In this document: piece by piece, positions 35,397 through 44,606 of the stretch
Layout of the letters: the number at the start of each line of letters is the position of its first letter
How positions within the stretch are numbered: the first letter of the stretch is position 1
Origin: Nitratidesulfovibrio termitidis HI1
GTDB taxonomy: Bacteria; Desulfobacterota; Desulfovibrionia; Desulfovibrionales; Desulfovibrionaceae
Length of the DNA: 64,000 nt
Direction of reading: 5' to 3'
NCBI RefSeq assembly: GCF_000504305.1
Contig: NZ_KI632512.1
Coordinates: forward strand, 3,895,639 to 3,959,638
Translations under genes and position numbers: made by a program
Notes under the pieces: generated by a model
Databases searched by the model: none
What the model was told of the DNA's origin: nothing
Seen by the model: the letters and a program-made list of their open reading frames with translations, nothing else

Positions 35397-37433
35397 TTAG
35401 GTGCGAGGCGCGTTTTCGGGGGGGAATCTGTCGACTTGTACTGGGACAACAAAAGCGTTGCTATATGTCTTCATCCGTACAAAGCCCTTGTCTGTGTCTT
35501 GGCTAAATCGGATTAAACTTTCCGTGAAATCACTAAAGTCGTAGTATTTTCGTAATTCACGGATTTCGTCTTCGTTATTAAGGTGTGAGATGAACCAATT
35601 TTGTGTGGCCTTTAATATGTTTGAGCTGATGGAGCTGACTTCTTGGGTGGCATAGACGAGGCCTAGGTTCAGTTTTGCGCCTTCTTTCGCAAGCCTGTTG
35701 TAGATTTGGGATAGATCCTTATCTTCTTTTTTGGGGAATAGGTTGTGTGCTTCTTCAAAGTAAAATTGTATGAAGTTGTTTGGTAGTGTTGATGTAAATC
35801 TATTCATTGCGTCTCGGAAGATATGGCGAGTTATCCGTTCTGTGAACATTCTTTGTATGTCGTCATCACCAAGAGATAGGTCAACGATTACGATATTCCC
35901 AGCGCGGAGCTGCGCTAGGATATCTGTGTCAAAAGGTTTTTGATTTGTCGAGGTGTGTTGTGGAATGATCTCTTTGAGTATGCGAAACCCAGAGCAGTCT
36001 GTACGCCCCCCAGGGGACCTCTTTCTCGTGAGAATTGTGAGGAGGGCCTTTAAGTCATCGTCAGCCCATTCTTTTTGTTTTTTCTTTTTATAGTCGCTAA
36101 AAACATCGGCATCTTCGTACACGGTCCAAAGTGAATCCCACCACTCGGCAGATTCCTCAAGGGTAAGTCCATTCTTTGGGTCTGTGTTTGTACTAACTAC
36201 TGTACGAATATCTCTATTTGCTACGAAGCTGACTTTAAAGTCACTAGGTGGTGTAAAGCCCGCGCGATAGAGGCACGAGTAGTAGACGGCTAGCTTTCGG
36301 TCGTATCTGTTTTTTGCAGACTTGTTCTCATTATAGTCTTCGGGTTTGTCTAAGACGACATTTCGGAAGTTTGTGGCAAAGCGCGAAGAGTCTTCTGCGA
36401 TGCTGGGATGGGAGCATATTAAGTTAAATCCAGCTTCGAGTTCGTTGTAGAAATTAACCTTCATTTCTTTGAAGCCGTTTTTTTTAACGGTTGAATATCT
36501 TACTGTTGTATCTTTATATAAGTCGAATATCGCTGTTCCTTGGTCTTGAAGGTTCGGGTTCGCGTATTCGCCGTTGATGTCGAAAATGATTTGCCCAATT
36601 GGATATTTGGGAGTTCCTGTGTCTGTGAAGGGTTTAAGGACTTCGTCAGTACTTTCTCTATACTGGTCGAGAATGAGAGATGAGTGTAGGCTCATTTCTA
36701 CGTTGGCTTGGATGATCTTTTTGACAGTATTGGATTTTCCTGTCCTGGTCATTCCGAACATTGCAGTTCGTTTCCCGGCGAAGTCTTGGGCTTGAGCGTA
36801 TACAGGGACTTCAGGTTCTTTTCCTTGGAAACGCAGGCTAGAACTGTATCTTACTTTTCCAACCCGAATATCGGAGATGCTTCCGGGGGTTCCGAACTGG
36901 CGGTAGTTGACTATGTATTTTAGAATATCTGGGGACGGCTTGATGACGGAGTAGTTGTGTGAGCTGTAGAAATTCTCAAGATCCGCTCCAAAGCGAGTGT
37001 TTTTGTGCTCGTCTTTGTAGAAACAGCCCAAGATGGCGCACTTCAAGCCGCTAAAAGAGAATTCGTAGCGTGTAAAGGTGTCCAGTTGCGAGCGTTTTGT
37101 TTCGCCAGTTTCTATGCCTTCTTTGTAATATTCTACTAGGCTGCTGACTACATCAGGGTCTGTTGGAAGTGTTGTTGGTGATAGGACGCGTAGTAGTATT
37201 GCCTCAAGTGATGTGTCATCTTTTGGTTCATTGTCGTAGTATGCGATTAAAAAACATCCCTGTGGGATGCCCCCGGCATTTTGCTTCCAGGCGTCCGCAA
37301 CGAGTATTTCGACATGTGCATAGCTGAGTCTGAATGGGCGACCAACAAACTCGCCAGTGTCCCAAAATAGCTTCCCTTCGTTTTCCTTTCGCCTAAATAT
37401 ATTTGTCTGTGAAAGCTGCTTGCTTATACTCAT
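35397..37433 (-). CDS. HerA-type hexameric DNA-pumping ATPase
   Basis: 678-residue ATPase of the FtsK-HerA superfamily (DUF87 type). The N-terminal 210 residues resemble the HAS barrel that docks NurA in archaeal HerA. Walker A is GMTRTGKS (227-234), IIFDINGEY near 283 is the typical HerA strand after it, Walker B is FIQFYFEEAH (554-563), and VYATQEVSSI near residue 595 is the sensor. The start codon overlaps the methyltransferase stop (ATGA). With the nuclease next door it probably forms a translocase-nuclease complex that degrades unmodified DNA. The specificity mechanism is unknown. Confidence 0.88.
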   Translation of the reverse strand: MSISKQLSQTNIFRRKENEGKLFWDTGEFVGRPFRLSYAHVEILVADAWKQNAGGIPQGCFLIAYYDNEPKDDTSLEAILLRVLSPTTLPTDPDVVSSLVEYYKEGIETGETKRSQLDTFTRYEFSFSGLKCAILGCFYKDEHKNTRFGADLENFYSSHNYSVIKPSPDILKYIVNYRQFGTPGSISDIRVGKVRYSSSLRFQGKEPEVPVYAQAQDFAGKRTAMFGMTRTGKSNTVKKIIQANVEMSLHSSLILDQYRESTDEVLKPFTDTGTPKYPIGQIIFDINGEYANPNLQDQGTAIFDLYKDTTVRYSTVKKNGFKEMKVNFYNELEAGFNLICSHPSIAEDSSRFATNFRNVVLDKPEDYNENKSAKNRYDRKLAVYYSCLYRAGFTPPSDFKVSFVANRDIRTVVSTNTDPKNGLTLEESAEWWDSLWTVYEDADVFSDYKKKKQKEWADDDLKALLTILTRKRSPGGRTDCSGFRILKEIIPQHTSTNQKPFDTDILAQLRAGNIVIVDLSLGDDDIQRMFTERITRHIFRDAMNRFTSTLPNNFIQFYFEEAHNLFPKKEDKDLSQIYNRLAKEGAKLNLGLVYATQEVSSISSNILKATQNWFISHLNNEDEIRELRKYYDFSDFTESLIRFSQDTDKGFVRMKTYSNAFVVPVQVDRFPPENAPRT

Positions 37434-38467
37434 TCGGATACCTGCCTGTTTGTAAACTCAGGTGCTGTGAACCTTATTTGGGATTGCTCAACGTATTTTT
37501 CTTCAGCGTCAACAGCAATCCAATATCTATCGTGTGTTGCTGCTGCAAAGCCAGTTGTATTGCTGCCTGCGAAGGGGTCCAGAACCAAATCCCCTTTTTC
37601 TGTGAGGAATTCAATAAAGAATCCAGCGAGACCTATTGGCATCCTCGCTGGGTGTGGGGAAATATTTTTTTCCTTGCATGCTTTGTGAAAATAGTCATTT
37701 GAAGATGTGTTTGCCATTGAAAAAGTGTTTGGAAGCCTTGTCTCGCGAGTTTCATCGAGTGCGTCAATCTCAAAAAAATTATGAGCTATAGCCCCGCCTT
37801 GATCTTTTAAAAAACCCGACGTGCTTATATTGTGTTCAGATGGCCGCTTACCTGCGTTGTAGTTTCCACGTTTTAGAAGCTTTAGCATTGACTGACTATA
37901 TGGTCTTAGCACGTTCTTGTTGTCAGCCTTGGGATAGTCAGATTTAGCAAGCCACCATACATGGGTGAAGCTGTCTACTGTTCTGATGCGATTTACGGTT
38001 ACCCATTGCGCAGGTGAAGGAAGTCGTGATGGATTGTAGCATATGAATTGCTGTATTAGCCTTAGATTCGCTTTTTTGTGGCGCGCAAAACCTAGTAATG
38101 ATTCTAGATGCAGAAGTGATTGTATCGGTCTATTGGGTTCCCAGGAATTTCCTAGCTCGAGAACAATAGAGCCTGTTTCTGTTAATAGACTTGAAAAGAT
38201 TGGTGCTAATGAGGTAAACCATTTTAAGTAGCTGTCTCCCGTTAGATTGCCATAGCTTTTTTTAGTGTTGAGTGGGTACGGTGGGGATGTGAGAATCAGG
38301 TCAACGTTCCCGCGCAACTGCTCAAAACGTTTGCTTTTTAATATTTTGGGGGAATCGCCGACAAAATAAAGTCCATCTTCACAAACGTGTGCAGCTTGGT
38401 TCTTGGGGAGTGAAGCTAGTAACTCTTTTTTCGAAGGCTGCATGTTCTTGTTCCGTTTCGTCTGCAT
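37430..38467 (-). CDS. beta-class DNA methyltransferase (N4-cytosine or N6-adenine)
   Basis: 345-residue S-adenosylmethionine-dependent DNA methyltransferase. The catalytic motif IV TSPPYPL is at 60-66 and the SAM-binding motif I DPFAGSNTTG at 297-306, the permuted order of the beta class. SPPY favours N4-cytosine, but N6-adenine members exist. It has a long central variable region likely to contain target recognition. It is first in the operon and overlaps herA by 4 nt, so host protection would be made before the nuclease. The start could be Met1 (38467) or Met9 (38443); neither has a strong ribosome site. Confidence 0.9.
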   Translation of the reverse strand: MQTKRNKNMQPSKKELLASLPKNQAAHVCEDGLYFVGDSPKILKSKRFEQLRGNVDLILTSPPYPLNTKKSYGNLTGDSYLKWFTSLAPIFSSLLTETGSIVLELGNSWEPNRPIQSLLHLESLLGFARHKKANLRLIQQFICYNPSRLPSPAQWVTVNRIRTVDSFTHVWWLAKSDYPKADNKNVLRPYSQSMLKLLKRGNYNAGKRPSEHNISTSGFLKDQGGAIAHNFFEIDALDETRETRLPNTFSMANTSSNDYFHKACKEKNISPHPARMPIGLAGFFIEFLTEKGDLVLDPFAGSNTTGFAAATHDRYWIAVDAEEKYVEQSQIRFTAPEFTNRQVSE

Positions 38468-38584
38468 GTTTTTCTTTACGCGTCTACTAATTGTCCGATA
38501 CTGGATAGCGAGGCAAGCTTTTTTTGATTGTTTGCAAACGGTTCTGTTGGGTTTGAAGTGTGACCTAGAGGAAATTTCCCAGGA

Positions 38585-39808
38585 TCACTCAGGATTCCTG
38601 AGCACCTCCAGCACCTCCACCCGCGATGCCTGCCACGCCGGGTATGCCCCGGCCACCAGCCCCAGCAGCACGGACGCCACGCACGCCCCGACGATCAGCA
38701 GCGGGTCGTACAGGTACGGAAAATCGCCCACCGCATACACCACGCTGACGATGCCGACAGCCGCCATCACCCCGGCGGCCCCGCCCACCCCGGCCATCAC
38801 CCCGGCCTCGGCCAGAAACTGGCGGATGATCACCGTGCGGCTGGCGCCCACGGCCCGGCGGATGCCGATCTCCAGCCTGCGGGCGCGCACCAGCAGGATC
38901 ATGATGGACAGGATGCCCAGCGCCCCCACGGCAAACGAGATGGACGACGACAGCACCCCCAGCGTCCACACCAGGTCCAGCGCCTGATTGCGCAGCCGGG
39001 CCGAATCCTGCGCCGAGATAACCGAAAAATCGTCCTTGCGGCTTGGCCCCATGTGGTGGCGGCGGCGCAGAATGTCGGTGACGGTGGCCTTGGCTGCGGC
39101 CTCGTCGTTCTGGTTGTGCAGGTTCATGAACACGCCGCTGATCCAGTCCTGGTTGGTGAAGCGGCGCATGTACGTGGACAGCGGGGTGAACACCATCTCG
39201 TCAAGGTTGGCCCCGGTCACGTCCTGGCCCTTCTCGGGCAGCACGCCCACCACCAGCACGTTGGCGCGAAAGAAGAACACCTGCCTGCCCACGGCGTCTG
39301 CCGGGTCGCCGAACAGGCGCTGCGCGATGGCGTAGCCCAGCACGCACACCTTGGCCTGCGTGGCCTCTTCTTCATCGTTGTAGAAGCGGCCATGCTCGGT
39401 TTCCAGCATGCGCACCTGCGCGTAGGCCGGGGGCGACGCCATGAGCTGGCTGCCGGTGGTCACCCGGCCATGGCGTACCGGCATGGAGCCGCCGGCATAG
39501 GGCACGCCAAGGCGCACCTGCGGCACGGACCCCAGGATTTCGCGGGCGTCCTCCAGGCTGAAGGTGGTGGTCATGCCGGTGACGCGGGTGGAGCCTTCAC
39601 GCCGGAAGTTGGCCTGCCCGGACATGGCCTGCAGCAGGTTGGGGCCAAGGCGCTGCGTCTCGATGTCGGCCTTCTTGACCATGGCCTTCGAGATGTGCAG
39701 CACGGCGGTAAGCGCCAGTGCGCCCAGAAAGACCCCCAGCATGGCCAGCACCGTACGCATGCGGTGGGCGGCCAGCGAACGCAGGGCAATGCGCAGCCGC
39801 TGCATCAC
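38585..39808 (-). CDS. MacB-type ABC transporter permease
   Basis: 407-residue permease with the MacB layout: one membrane helix near residue 20-45, a large extracytoplasmic domain (about 45-270) and three C-terminal helices (FtsX-like domain, IMILLVRARRLEIGIRRAVGAS near residue 305, which contacts the ATPase). It is the last gene of a four-gene export operon, overlapping the second permease by 4 nt. The stop codon is followed by the AT-rich island on the same strand. Confidence 0.92.
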   Translation of the reverse strand: MMQRLRIALRSLAAHRMRTVLAMLGVFLGALALTAVLHISKAMVKKADIETQRLGPNLLQAMSGQANFRREGSTRVTGMTTTFSLEDAREILGSVPQVRLGVPYAGGSMPVRHGRVTTGSQLMASPPAYAQVRMLETEHGRFYNDEEEATQAKVCVLGYAIAQRLFGDPADAVGRQVFFFRANVLVVGVLPEKGQDVTGANLDEMVFTPLSTYMRRFTNQDWISGVFMNLHNQNDEAAAKATVTDILRRRHHMGPSRKDDFSVISAQDSARLRNQALDLVWTLGVLSSSISFAVGALGILSIMILLVRARRLEIGIRRAVGASRTVIIRQFLAEAGVMAGVGGAAGVMAAVGIVSVVYAVGDFPYLYDPLLIVGACVASVLLGLVAGAYPAWQASRVEVLEVLRNPE

Positions 39809-41112
39809 TCACCCCCGCGCAGGGCCTGGATGGGGTCCAGCGCGGCGGCCTGCCGCGCCGGGCGCAGCCCGAACACCAGCCCCACCGCCGTGGCGGCGGC
39901 CAGGGCCAGCAGAAATACCTTGACCGACAGCACCATCTCGATGAGCCCCAGGCGTTCCAGCATCTGGCCCATCAGCGCGCCCAGCACCACGCCGCCCACG
40001 GCGCCGCACAGGGTCAGCGCAAGGGATTCCATGAGGAATTGCAGCAGGATGGCTCGTCCCGGCGCGCCCAACGCCTTCTTGAGGCCGATCTCCACCCGCC
40101 GTTCGGTGACCGAGAGCAGGAACAGGTTGGCCAGCACGAAGCCGCCCACGATCATGGCCGCCGCCGCCGTCACTCCCAGAAAGAGCACCAGCCCGCCCTT
40201 GATCACGGACAGGAATTTCAGCACCTCGCGCGCGGTGAGGATGGTGAAGTCGTCGGGGTCTTCGGGCGCCAGACGGTGCAGGTGGCGCAGCAGGCTGCGC
40301 AGGTCTTCCACGTGGGCGTCCATACCCGCCACATCCTCGAACTTCACGCGCAGGGCGCGAAAGTAGCGGCGGTCCATGTTGAAGCGCTGGGTCAGGGTGG
40401 TGAGGGGAATGATCACGCGGTCGTCCACGCTGCTGCCGCCGCCGGACATGCCCCGGTACTGCATCAGCCCCACCACGGTGAACGGCACGCCGGACATCAG
40501 GAAGGTCCGCCCCACGGGGCTTTCGTCGCCGAACAGCTCGCGGGCGGGCCTGTCGCCCATCAGGGCCACGCGCGCGCCACGCTGCACGTCTTCCGCCGTC
40601 AGGTCACGGCCTTCCACCAGCGGCCAGTTCCAGGCCCTGGCGTAGTTTTCGGTGGTGCCCGCCACCAGCGACACGTCGTAGTTGTTGGCCTCGTGCTTCA
40701 GGCGCACGTTGCCCTTGGAGCGCATGGGCAGCACGATGTACGCGCCCGGCAGCGACTGGCGGATGCGCGATGCGTCCTCCCAGGTCAGGGTAAGGGTGCG
40801 GGCGCCCACGGCGCGGTTGACGATGTTGCCGCCGAACACCAGCACTGCGTCCGGCCCGAACATGTCGGCGATCTCGTCGGCCTTCTTGGACGCGCCATCC
40901 ACGGCGGCCACGATGACCGTCAGCGAGGCGATGCCCAGCGACACGGCGGCGATGACGAAAAAGCTGCGCAGCCGGTAGGCCAGCAGCGCGGAAAGGCCCA
41001 GCGCGGCGGCGCGCCAGCCTTCGCGCGCCAGCGCGGGCAGGCTCCGCCCGCCGAAGCGCCCGGAAGGGGGGCCGTGTTCCGGGCTGGATGCCATGCCCGC
41101 CGGGGTGGTCAT
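39805..41112 (-). CDS. MacB-type ABC transporter permease
   Basis: 435-residue permease with the same layout as its neighbour: a membrane helix at about residues 45-65, a large periplasmic domain and an FtsX-like C-terminal domain with LFLLSVTERRVEIGLKKALGA near residue 330. It overlaps the ATPase gene and the second permease by 4 nt each, so all are translationally coupled. Two distinct permeases probably form a heterodimer. Confidence 0.92.
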   Translation of the reverse strand: MTTPAGMASSPEHGPPSGRFGGRSLPALAREGWRAAALGLSALLAYRLRSFFVIAAVSLGIASLTVIVAAVDGASKKADEIADMFGPDAVLVFGGNIVNRAVGARTLTLTWEDASRIRQSLPGAYIVLPMRSKGNVRLKHEANNYDVSLVAGTTENYARAWNWPLVEGRDLTAEDVQRGARVALMGDRPARELFGDESPVGRTFLMSGVPFTVVGLMQYRGMSGGGSSVDDRVIIPLTTLTQRFNMDRRYFRALRVKFEDVAGMDAHVEDLRSLLRHLHRLAPEDPDDFTILTAREVLKFLSVIKGGLVLFLGVTAAAAMIVGGFVLANLFLLSVTERRVEIGLKKALGAPGRAILLQFLMESLALTLCGAVGGVVLGALMGQMLERLGLIEMVLSVKVFLLALAAATAVGLVFGLRPARQAAALDPIQALRGGE

Positions 41113-41894
41113 GCGGATGCTCCACCCGCCGCGGCGTTGCCATGCAGGCCGTCGCTTTCGATGACCCCGTCGCGGATGACGATGCGCCGCCGGGCGCGGG
41201 CGGCGGTTTCCGCGTCATGGGTCACCACCACCACGGTCTTGCCGGTGCGGTTGATGTCCGCGAACAGGTCCAGGATGTCGGCGCTGGTGGTGGAGTCGAG
41301 CTGGCCGGTGGGTTCGTCGGCCAGGATCAGGGCGGGGTCGTTCAGCAGGGCGCGGGCCAGGGCCACGCGCTGCTGCTGTCCGCCGGAAAGGCGCGCGGGC
41401 ACGAAGTCCATGCGGTCACCCAGGCCCACGCGGTGCAGCAGGTCTTCCGCCCGCTTGCGCTGGGCGCGCAGGTTCTTGTGGCTGTACAGGCCGGGCAGCA
41501 GCACGTTGTCCAGCGCGGTGGCGTAGGGGATGAGGTAGAAGTTCTGGAACACGAAGCCGGTCAGCTGGTTGCGTGCTTCCGAGCGGGCGTCGTCGTCCAG
41601 GTGCGACACGTCGTGCCCGTCCAGCACGTAGCGGCCCGCAGTGGGGCTGTCCAGCAGGCCCAGAATGTGCAGCAGCGTGGATTTGCCGGAGCCGGAAGAC
41701 CCCTGGATGGCCACGAATTCGCCGCGCGCGATGGAAAAACTGACGCCGCGCAGCACGTCCACGGTCAGGTCACCCTGGGTGAAGCTGCGGGTGATGCCGG
41801 ACAACTCGACCAGCGGTGCGCCGGAGCCCGCCGACGGGGCGGGGGTTTCCTCCGTGCCGGGTCGCAGTGCCGTGTCGTTGGGGGTGGTGGTCAT
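41109..41894 (-). CDS. ABC transporter ATP-binding protein, MacB/LolD-type
   Basis: 261-residue ATPase powering the MacAB-like exporter. Walker A is GSSGSGKST near residue 63, the signature LSGGQQQR near 167, Walker B LILADEPTG near 187 and the H-loop VVVVTHD near 220. The ATG at 41894 is chosen because the upstream extension is low-complexity. It lies between the adaptor gene (13-nt gap) and the first permease (4-nt overlap). Confidence 0.93.
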   Translation of the reverse strand: MTTTPNDTALRPGTEETPAPSAGSGAPLVELSGITRSFTQGDLTVDVLRGVSFSIARGEFVAIQGSSGSGKSTLLHILGLLDSPTAGRYVLDGHDVSHLDDDARSEARNQLTGFVFQNFYLIPYATALDNVLLPGLYSHKNLRAQRKRAEDLLHRVGLGDRMDFVPARLSGGQQQRVALARALLNDPALILADEPTGQLDSTTSADILDLFADINRTGKTVVVVTHDAETAARARRRIVIRDGVIESDGLHGNAAAGGASA

Positions 41895-41907
41895 GCCGTG
41901 CGCCCCG

Positions 41908-43194
41908 TTACCGGCCCGGCCGCCCGGAACCCGGACCGCCCCCACCCGGGCCGCCCGATGCCTGCTCGGTGCGCGCCCCCCCGCGCGAGGCGGGCAGCAC
42001 CACCCTGGTGCCCACCACGTCGCCCTCGGCCAGCCCTTCCAGCACTTCGCTGGTCTCGGCACCGGCAAGGCCGATGCGTGGCCGCACCCGGCGGATGGCC
42101 CCGTCGCCCTGCACGAACACCACCTGCTCGCCGCCCACCCATTTCAGGGCCTCGTTGGGCACGGCCAGCACGTTGTCCTTCTGCTGCACCACGATGCGAC
42201 ACTGGGTGGTCATTTCGGGCCGCAGGTCGGTGGAGGTCTGCGAAGTAAGGCGCACCAGCGCCCGATAGTACACGATGTTGTCGCGGATTTCCGGCTGCGG
42301 ATAGATCTGGTTCACCGTACCGCCAAAGGTGCGGCCCGGCAGCGAATCCACGCGAAACTCCACGGCCATGCCGGGGGCCACCTGGCCCACGTCGGTTTCA
42401 TCCACGTAGATCCACATTTCCAGCCGGGTGGGGTCCAGCACGGTGATCAGGTTGGCCACCTGAAAGCCCGCCACCACGGTTTCGCCGCCCTGCGCCGTGA
42501 CCTCGCTGACCACCCCGTCCAGCGGGGCGCGGATCACCGAATAGGACAGGCGCACGTTGGTGGCCTCCAGCGCGGACTGCGCCTCTTGCACGGCCTCGCG
42601 GGCGCTTTTGATGGCCAGGGTCGATTCGCGCTGCAAACGGTCCAGGGTGGCCTTGCGCGCGGCCAGGGTGTTGGCGGTGGTTTCCGCCTGCTGCGTGGCC
42701 TCGTCCAGGGTGTTGCGGGCGTCCAGATCCTGGTCCACCAGGGTGCGGCGGCGCTTCAGGTTCAGGGCGGCATAGTCATAGTCGGCCTGCGCTGCGGCCA
42801 CCTGGGCCTCGGCCTCGCGGATTTGCAGGGGGTACGAGGCCTCGGTCTTGGCAAGGTCCGCCTTGGTCCTGCGCAGGGTGGCTTCCGCCTGATCCTGCTG
42901 GGCGCGCTGTTCCCGGTCGTCGATTTCGGCAATGATCTGCCCGGCCTTCACCTTGTCGCCCACCTTGACGTGCATGGTGCGGATGATGCCGGTGAACCGG
43001 GTGCCGGTCTTCACGATGGCGCCCACCTCGGGCTTGATGATGCCCGTGGCGTCCAGCACCTTGCGCACGGTGGCCCGGCTGACCGTGGCGGACTGGGTGA
43101 TCTCGGTGCGGCCTTCGCGCCGCGACAGGAAGTAGGTGGCGATAAGGGCCACGGCGAGGGCGATGGCGATGCCGATGATGATCTTCTTGCGCAT
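41908..43194 (-). CDS. MacA-like periplasmic adaptor (HlyD/RND-MFP family)
   Basis: 428-residue membrane-fusion protein linking the ABC permeases to an outer-membrane channel, which is not in the window. Residues 4-23 are a membrane anchor, then a lipoyl half (VGDKVKAGQIIAEID near residue 78), a long coiled coil (about 90-195) and the second half RAPLDGVVSEVTAQGGETV near 220, then beta-barrel domains. A glycine-rich tail ends the protein. The exported substrate is unknown. Confidence 0.92.
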   Translation of the reverse strand: MRKKIIIGIAIALAVALIATYFLSRREGRTEITQSATVSRATVRKVLDATGIIKPEVGAIVKTGTRFTGIIRTMHVKVGDKVKAGQIIAEIDDREQRAQQDQAEATLRRTKADLAKTEASYPLQIREAEAQVAAAQADYDYAALNLKRRRTLVDQDLDARNTLDEATQQAETTANTLAARKATLDRLQRESTLAIKSAREAVQEAQSALEATNVRLSYSVIRAPLDGVVSEVTAQGGETVVAGFQVANLITVLDPTRLEMWIYVDETDVGQVAPGMAVEFRVDSLPGRTFGGTVNQIYPQPEIRDNIVYYRALVRLTSQTSTDLRPEMTTQCRIVVQQKDNVLAVPNEALKWVGGEQVVFVQGDGAIRRVRPRIGLAGAETSEVLEGLAEGDVVGTRVVLPASRGGARTEQASGGPGGGGPGSGRPGR

Positions 43195-43595
43195 GGGGTT
43201 CCCGTGTTCGTGAAGTATTGGGAAGTATGGGAAAGTCTGGGCGGTATGGCAGTGGGAAAGGGTGGCCCCTTGGGGCGAACGTGACGCCGCTGACGGGTGG
43301 CGGCCGGCCCCGTATGCGGCGTGCCTGACGCACACGGGGCACGGGCACGGGGCACGGGGCGCCGGGCAATGCCGGGACTATAAGTATTCGCGCGGCGAAG
43401 GGGAAGGGCATGCGCGGGATGGAACGGCAAGGGGCGTGAGGTTGGCGCCGCGCGTGGGCGGCGCGGGCAGGGAAGGGGGTGTCGCCCGAACACTGCCCGC
43501 CGGTTGTTGTGCTGTCGTGCGGTGCGATCCTGCGCGGTTTTGTGGCGGGTGCCGCCGCCCGGCCTCTGCCGGTGTCCGCCGGGAAAACGGAGGGG
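43195..43595. other. intergenic region upstream of the macA-like gene
   Basis: About 400 nt between two minus-strand genes. Short degenerate repeats occur, such as GGGCACG copies near 43338-43365. It presumably holds the export operon promoter, but none could be assigned. Confidence 0.55.
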
Positions 43596-44606
43596 CTAGT
43601 CGCCGGGCCGCAGCGCGGTCAACCTGCCCGATTCGCCCGATTCGCCCGATTCGCCCGATTCGCCCGATTCGCCTGATCCGCCGGGCCTGTCGGCCAGGCG
43701 CAGGCCGAATCCCGCCCACAGTTCCGCCAGCAGTTCCGTGCCGGGATCCATGTCGGGAGAACCGGCCACATGGCGATTGCGGAAGAAGGCGTGCAGTTCG
43801 CGCGCGGCGGCGGGCAGATCGGCCCGGTGCAGCAGTTCCGCGCCGGGGGCGGCCAGGTCCGGGAAGTGGTCCAGTGTGGCCCAGGCGTGGGACAGGGCCA
43901 GGGAAAGGCGCATCACCAGCGGGCGCACCGCGCGCAGGTAGGTGGCGGTGTCGCCGGTGCGGGCGTGGTCGTCGGCCAGCATGCGCAGCCAGGTGCGCAC
44001 ATCCGCCGAGGTGGCGTGGCCAAGGTCTGCCGCAAAGGCGTGCAGCAGGGCGGTGCGGGCGCGCTCGGAAAGTTCCTGCCGCAGCACCTTGCGCAGCAGC
44101 CCGTCGCGAAAATCCCAGGCCTTGCGGGCGGCGTCGTATTCGCCGAACAGGCGCGAAACGGCGGTCAGCAGCACGGCGTGCCGGTCCTGCCGGGGGGCGC
44201 CGTCGGCAGCGCGCAGGGGCACGGGCAGCCGCCCCTTGTTCACCAGGCGGGTCAGTTCGCGCCAGTACAGGGCGTAGCGCATGTGGGCATCGTGCTCCGG
44301 CCCGTAAATGCCGGGGTGGAAGACCAGCACCCAGCCCTGCGGGGCGGGGATGGCTGCCGTCATTGCGGCGGAGGGTGAGGCGGGCTTGCCGGATCGGCCG
44401 GCATGGCGGTGCGGGGCCAGTTCGGCCAGCGCCGTGTCGAAGTCCGCGGGCACAAGGATGCGCGCGATGCGCACCACGTCGGAAAGGCCGCGTGCCGCCC
44501 CGGCGATGACGCCCAGTTCCTCGCGCGCGGCCTGGGGGCCGGTGCCGCCTTCCGGGCCGCGCAGGGTGTCCGGCAGGTTCGCTTCCACATCCACCGTAAT
44601 GCGCAT
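43596..44606 (-). CDS. hypothetical protein
   Basis: 336 residues, not recognised. The ATG at 44606 has AAGGAG seven bases upstream. No signal peptide or membrane segment is evident. The protein has a beta-rich start (MRITVDVEANLPDTLRG), a block WVLVFHPGIYGPEHDAHMRYALYWREL near residue 85 and a long helical, arginine/alanine-rich middle, and ends in an (E-S-G)n tail. Its strand matches the export operon, but the 400-nt gap argues against co-transcription. Function unknown. Confidence 0.65.
   Translation of the reverse strand: MRITVDVEANLPDTLRGPEGGTGPQAAREELGVIAGAARGLSDVVRIARILVPADFDTALAELAPHRHAGRSGKPASPSAAMTAAIPAPQGWVLVFHPGIYGPEHDAHMRYALYWRELTRLVNKGRLPVPLRAADGAPRQDRHAVLLTAVSRLFGEYDAARKAWDFRDGLLRKVLRQELSERARTALLHAFAADLGHATSADVRTWLRMLADDHARTGDTATYLRAVRPLVMRLSLALSHAWATLDHFPDLAAPGAELLHRADLPAAARELHAFFRNRHVAGSPDMDPGTELLAELWAGFGLRLADRPGGSGESGESGESGESGESGRLTALRPGD
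43627..43671. repeat. 9-nt repeat in the hypothetical gene's 3' end
   Basis: Five perfect copies of CCCGATTCG, followed by one degenerate copy. On the minus strand they encode Gly-Glu-Ser triplets near the C-terminus. Confidence 0.95.

Noticed and set aside
38403-38987. 194-residue plus-strand frame across the right island boundary
   Set aside because: Its composition changes abruptly in mid-frame where the island meets the permease, so it is a chance join of shadows.
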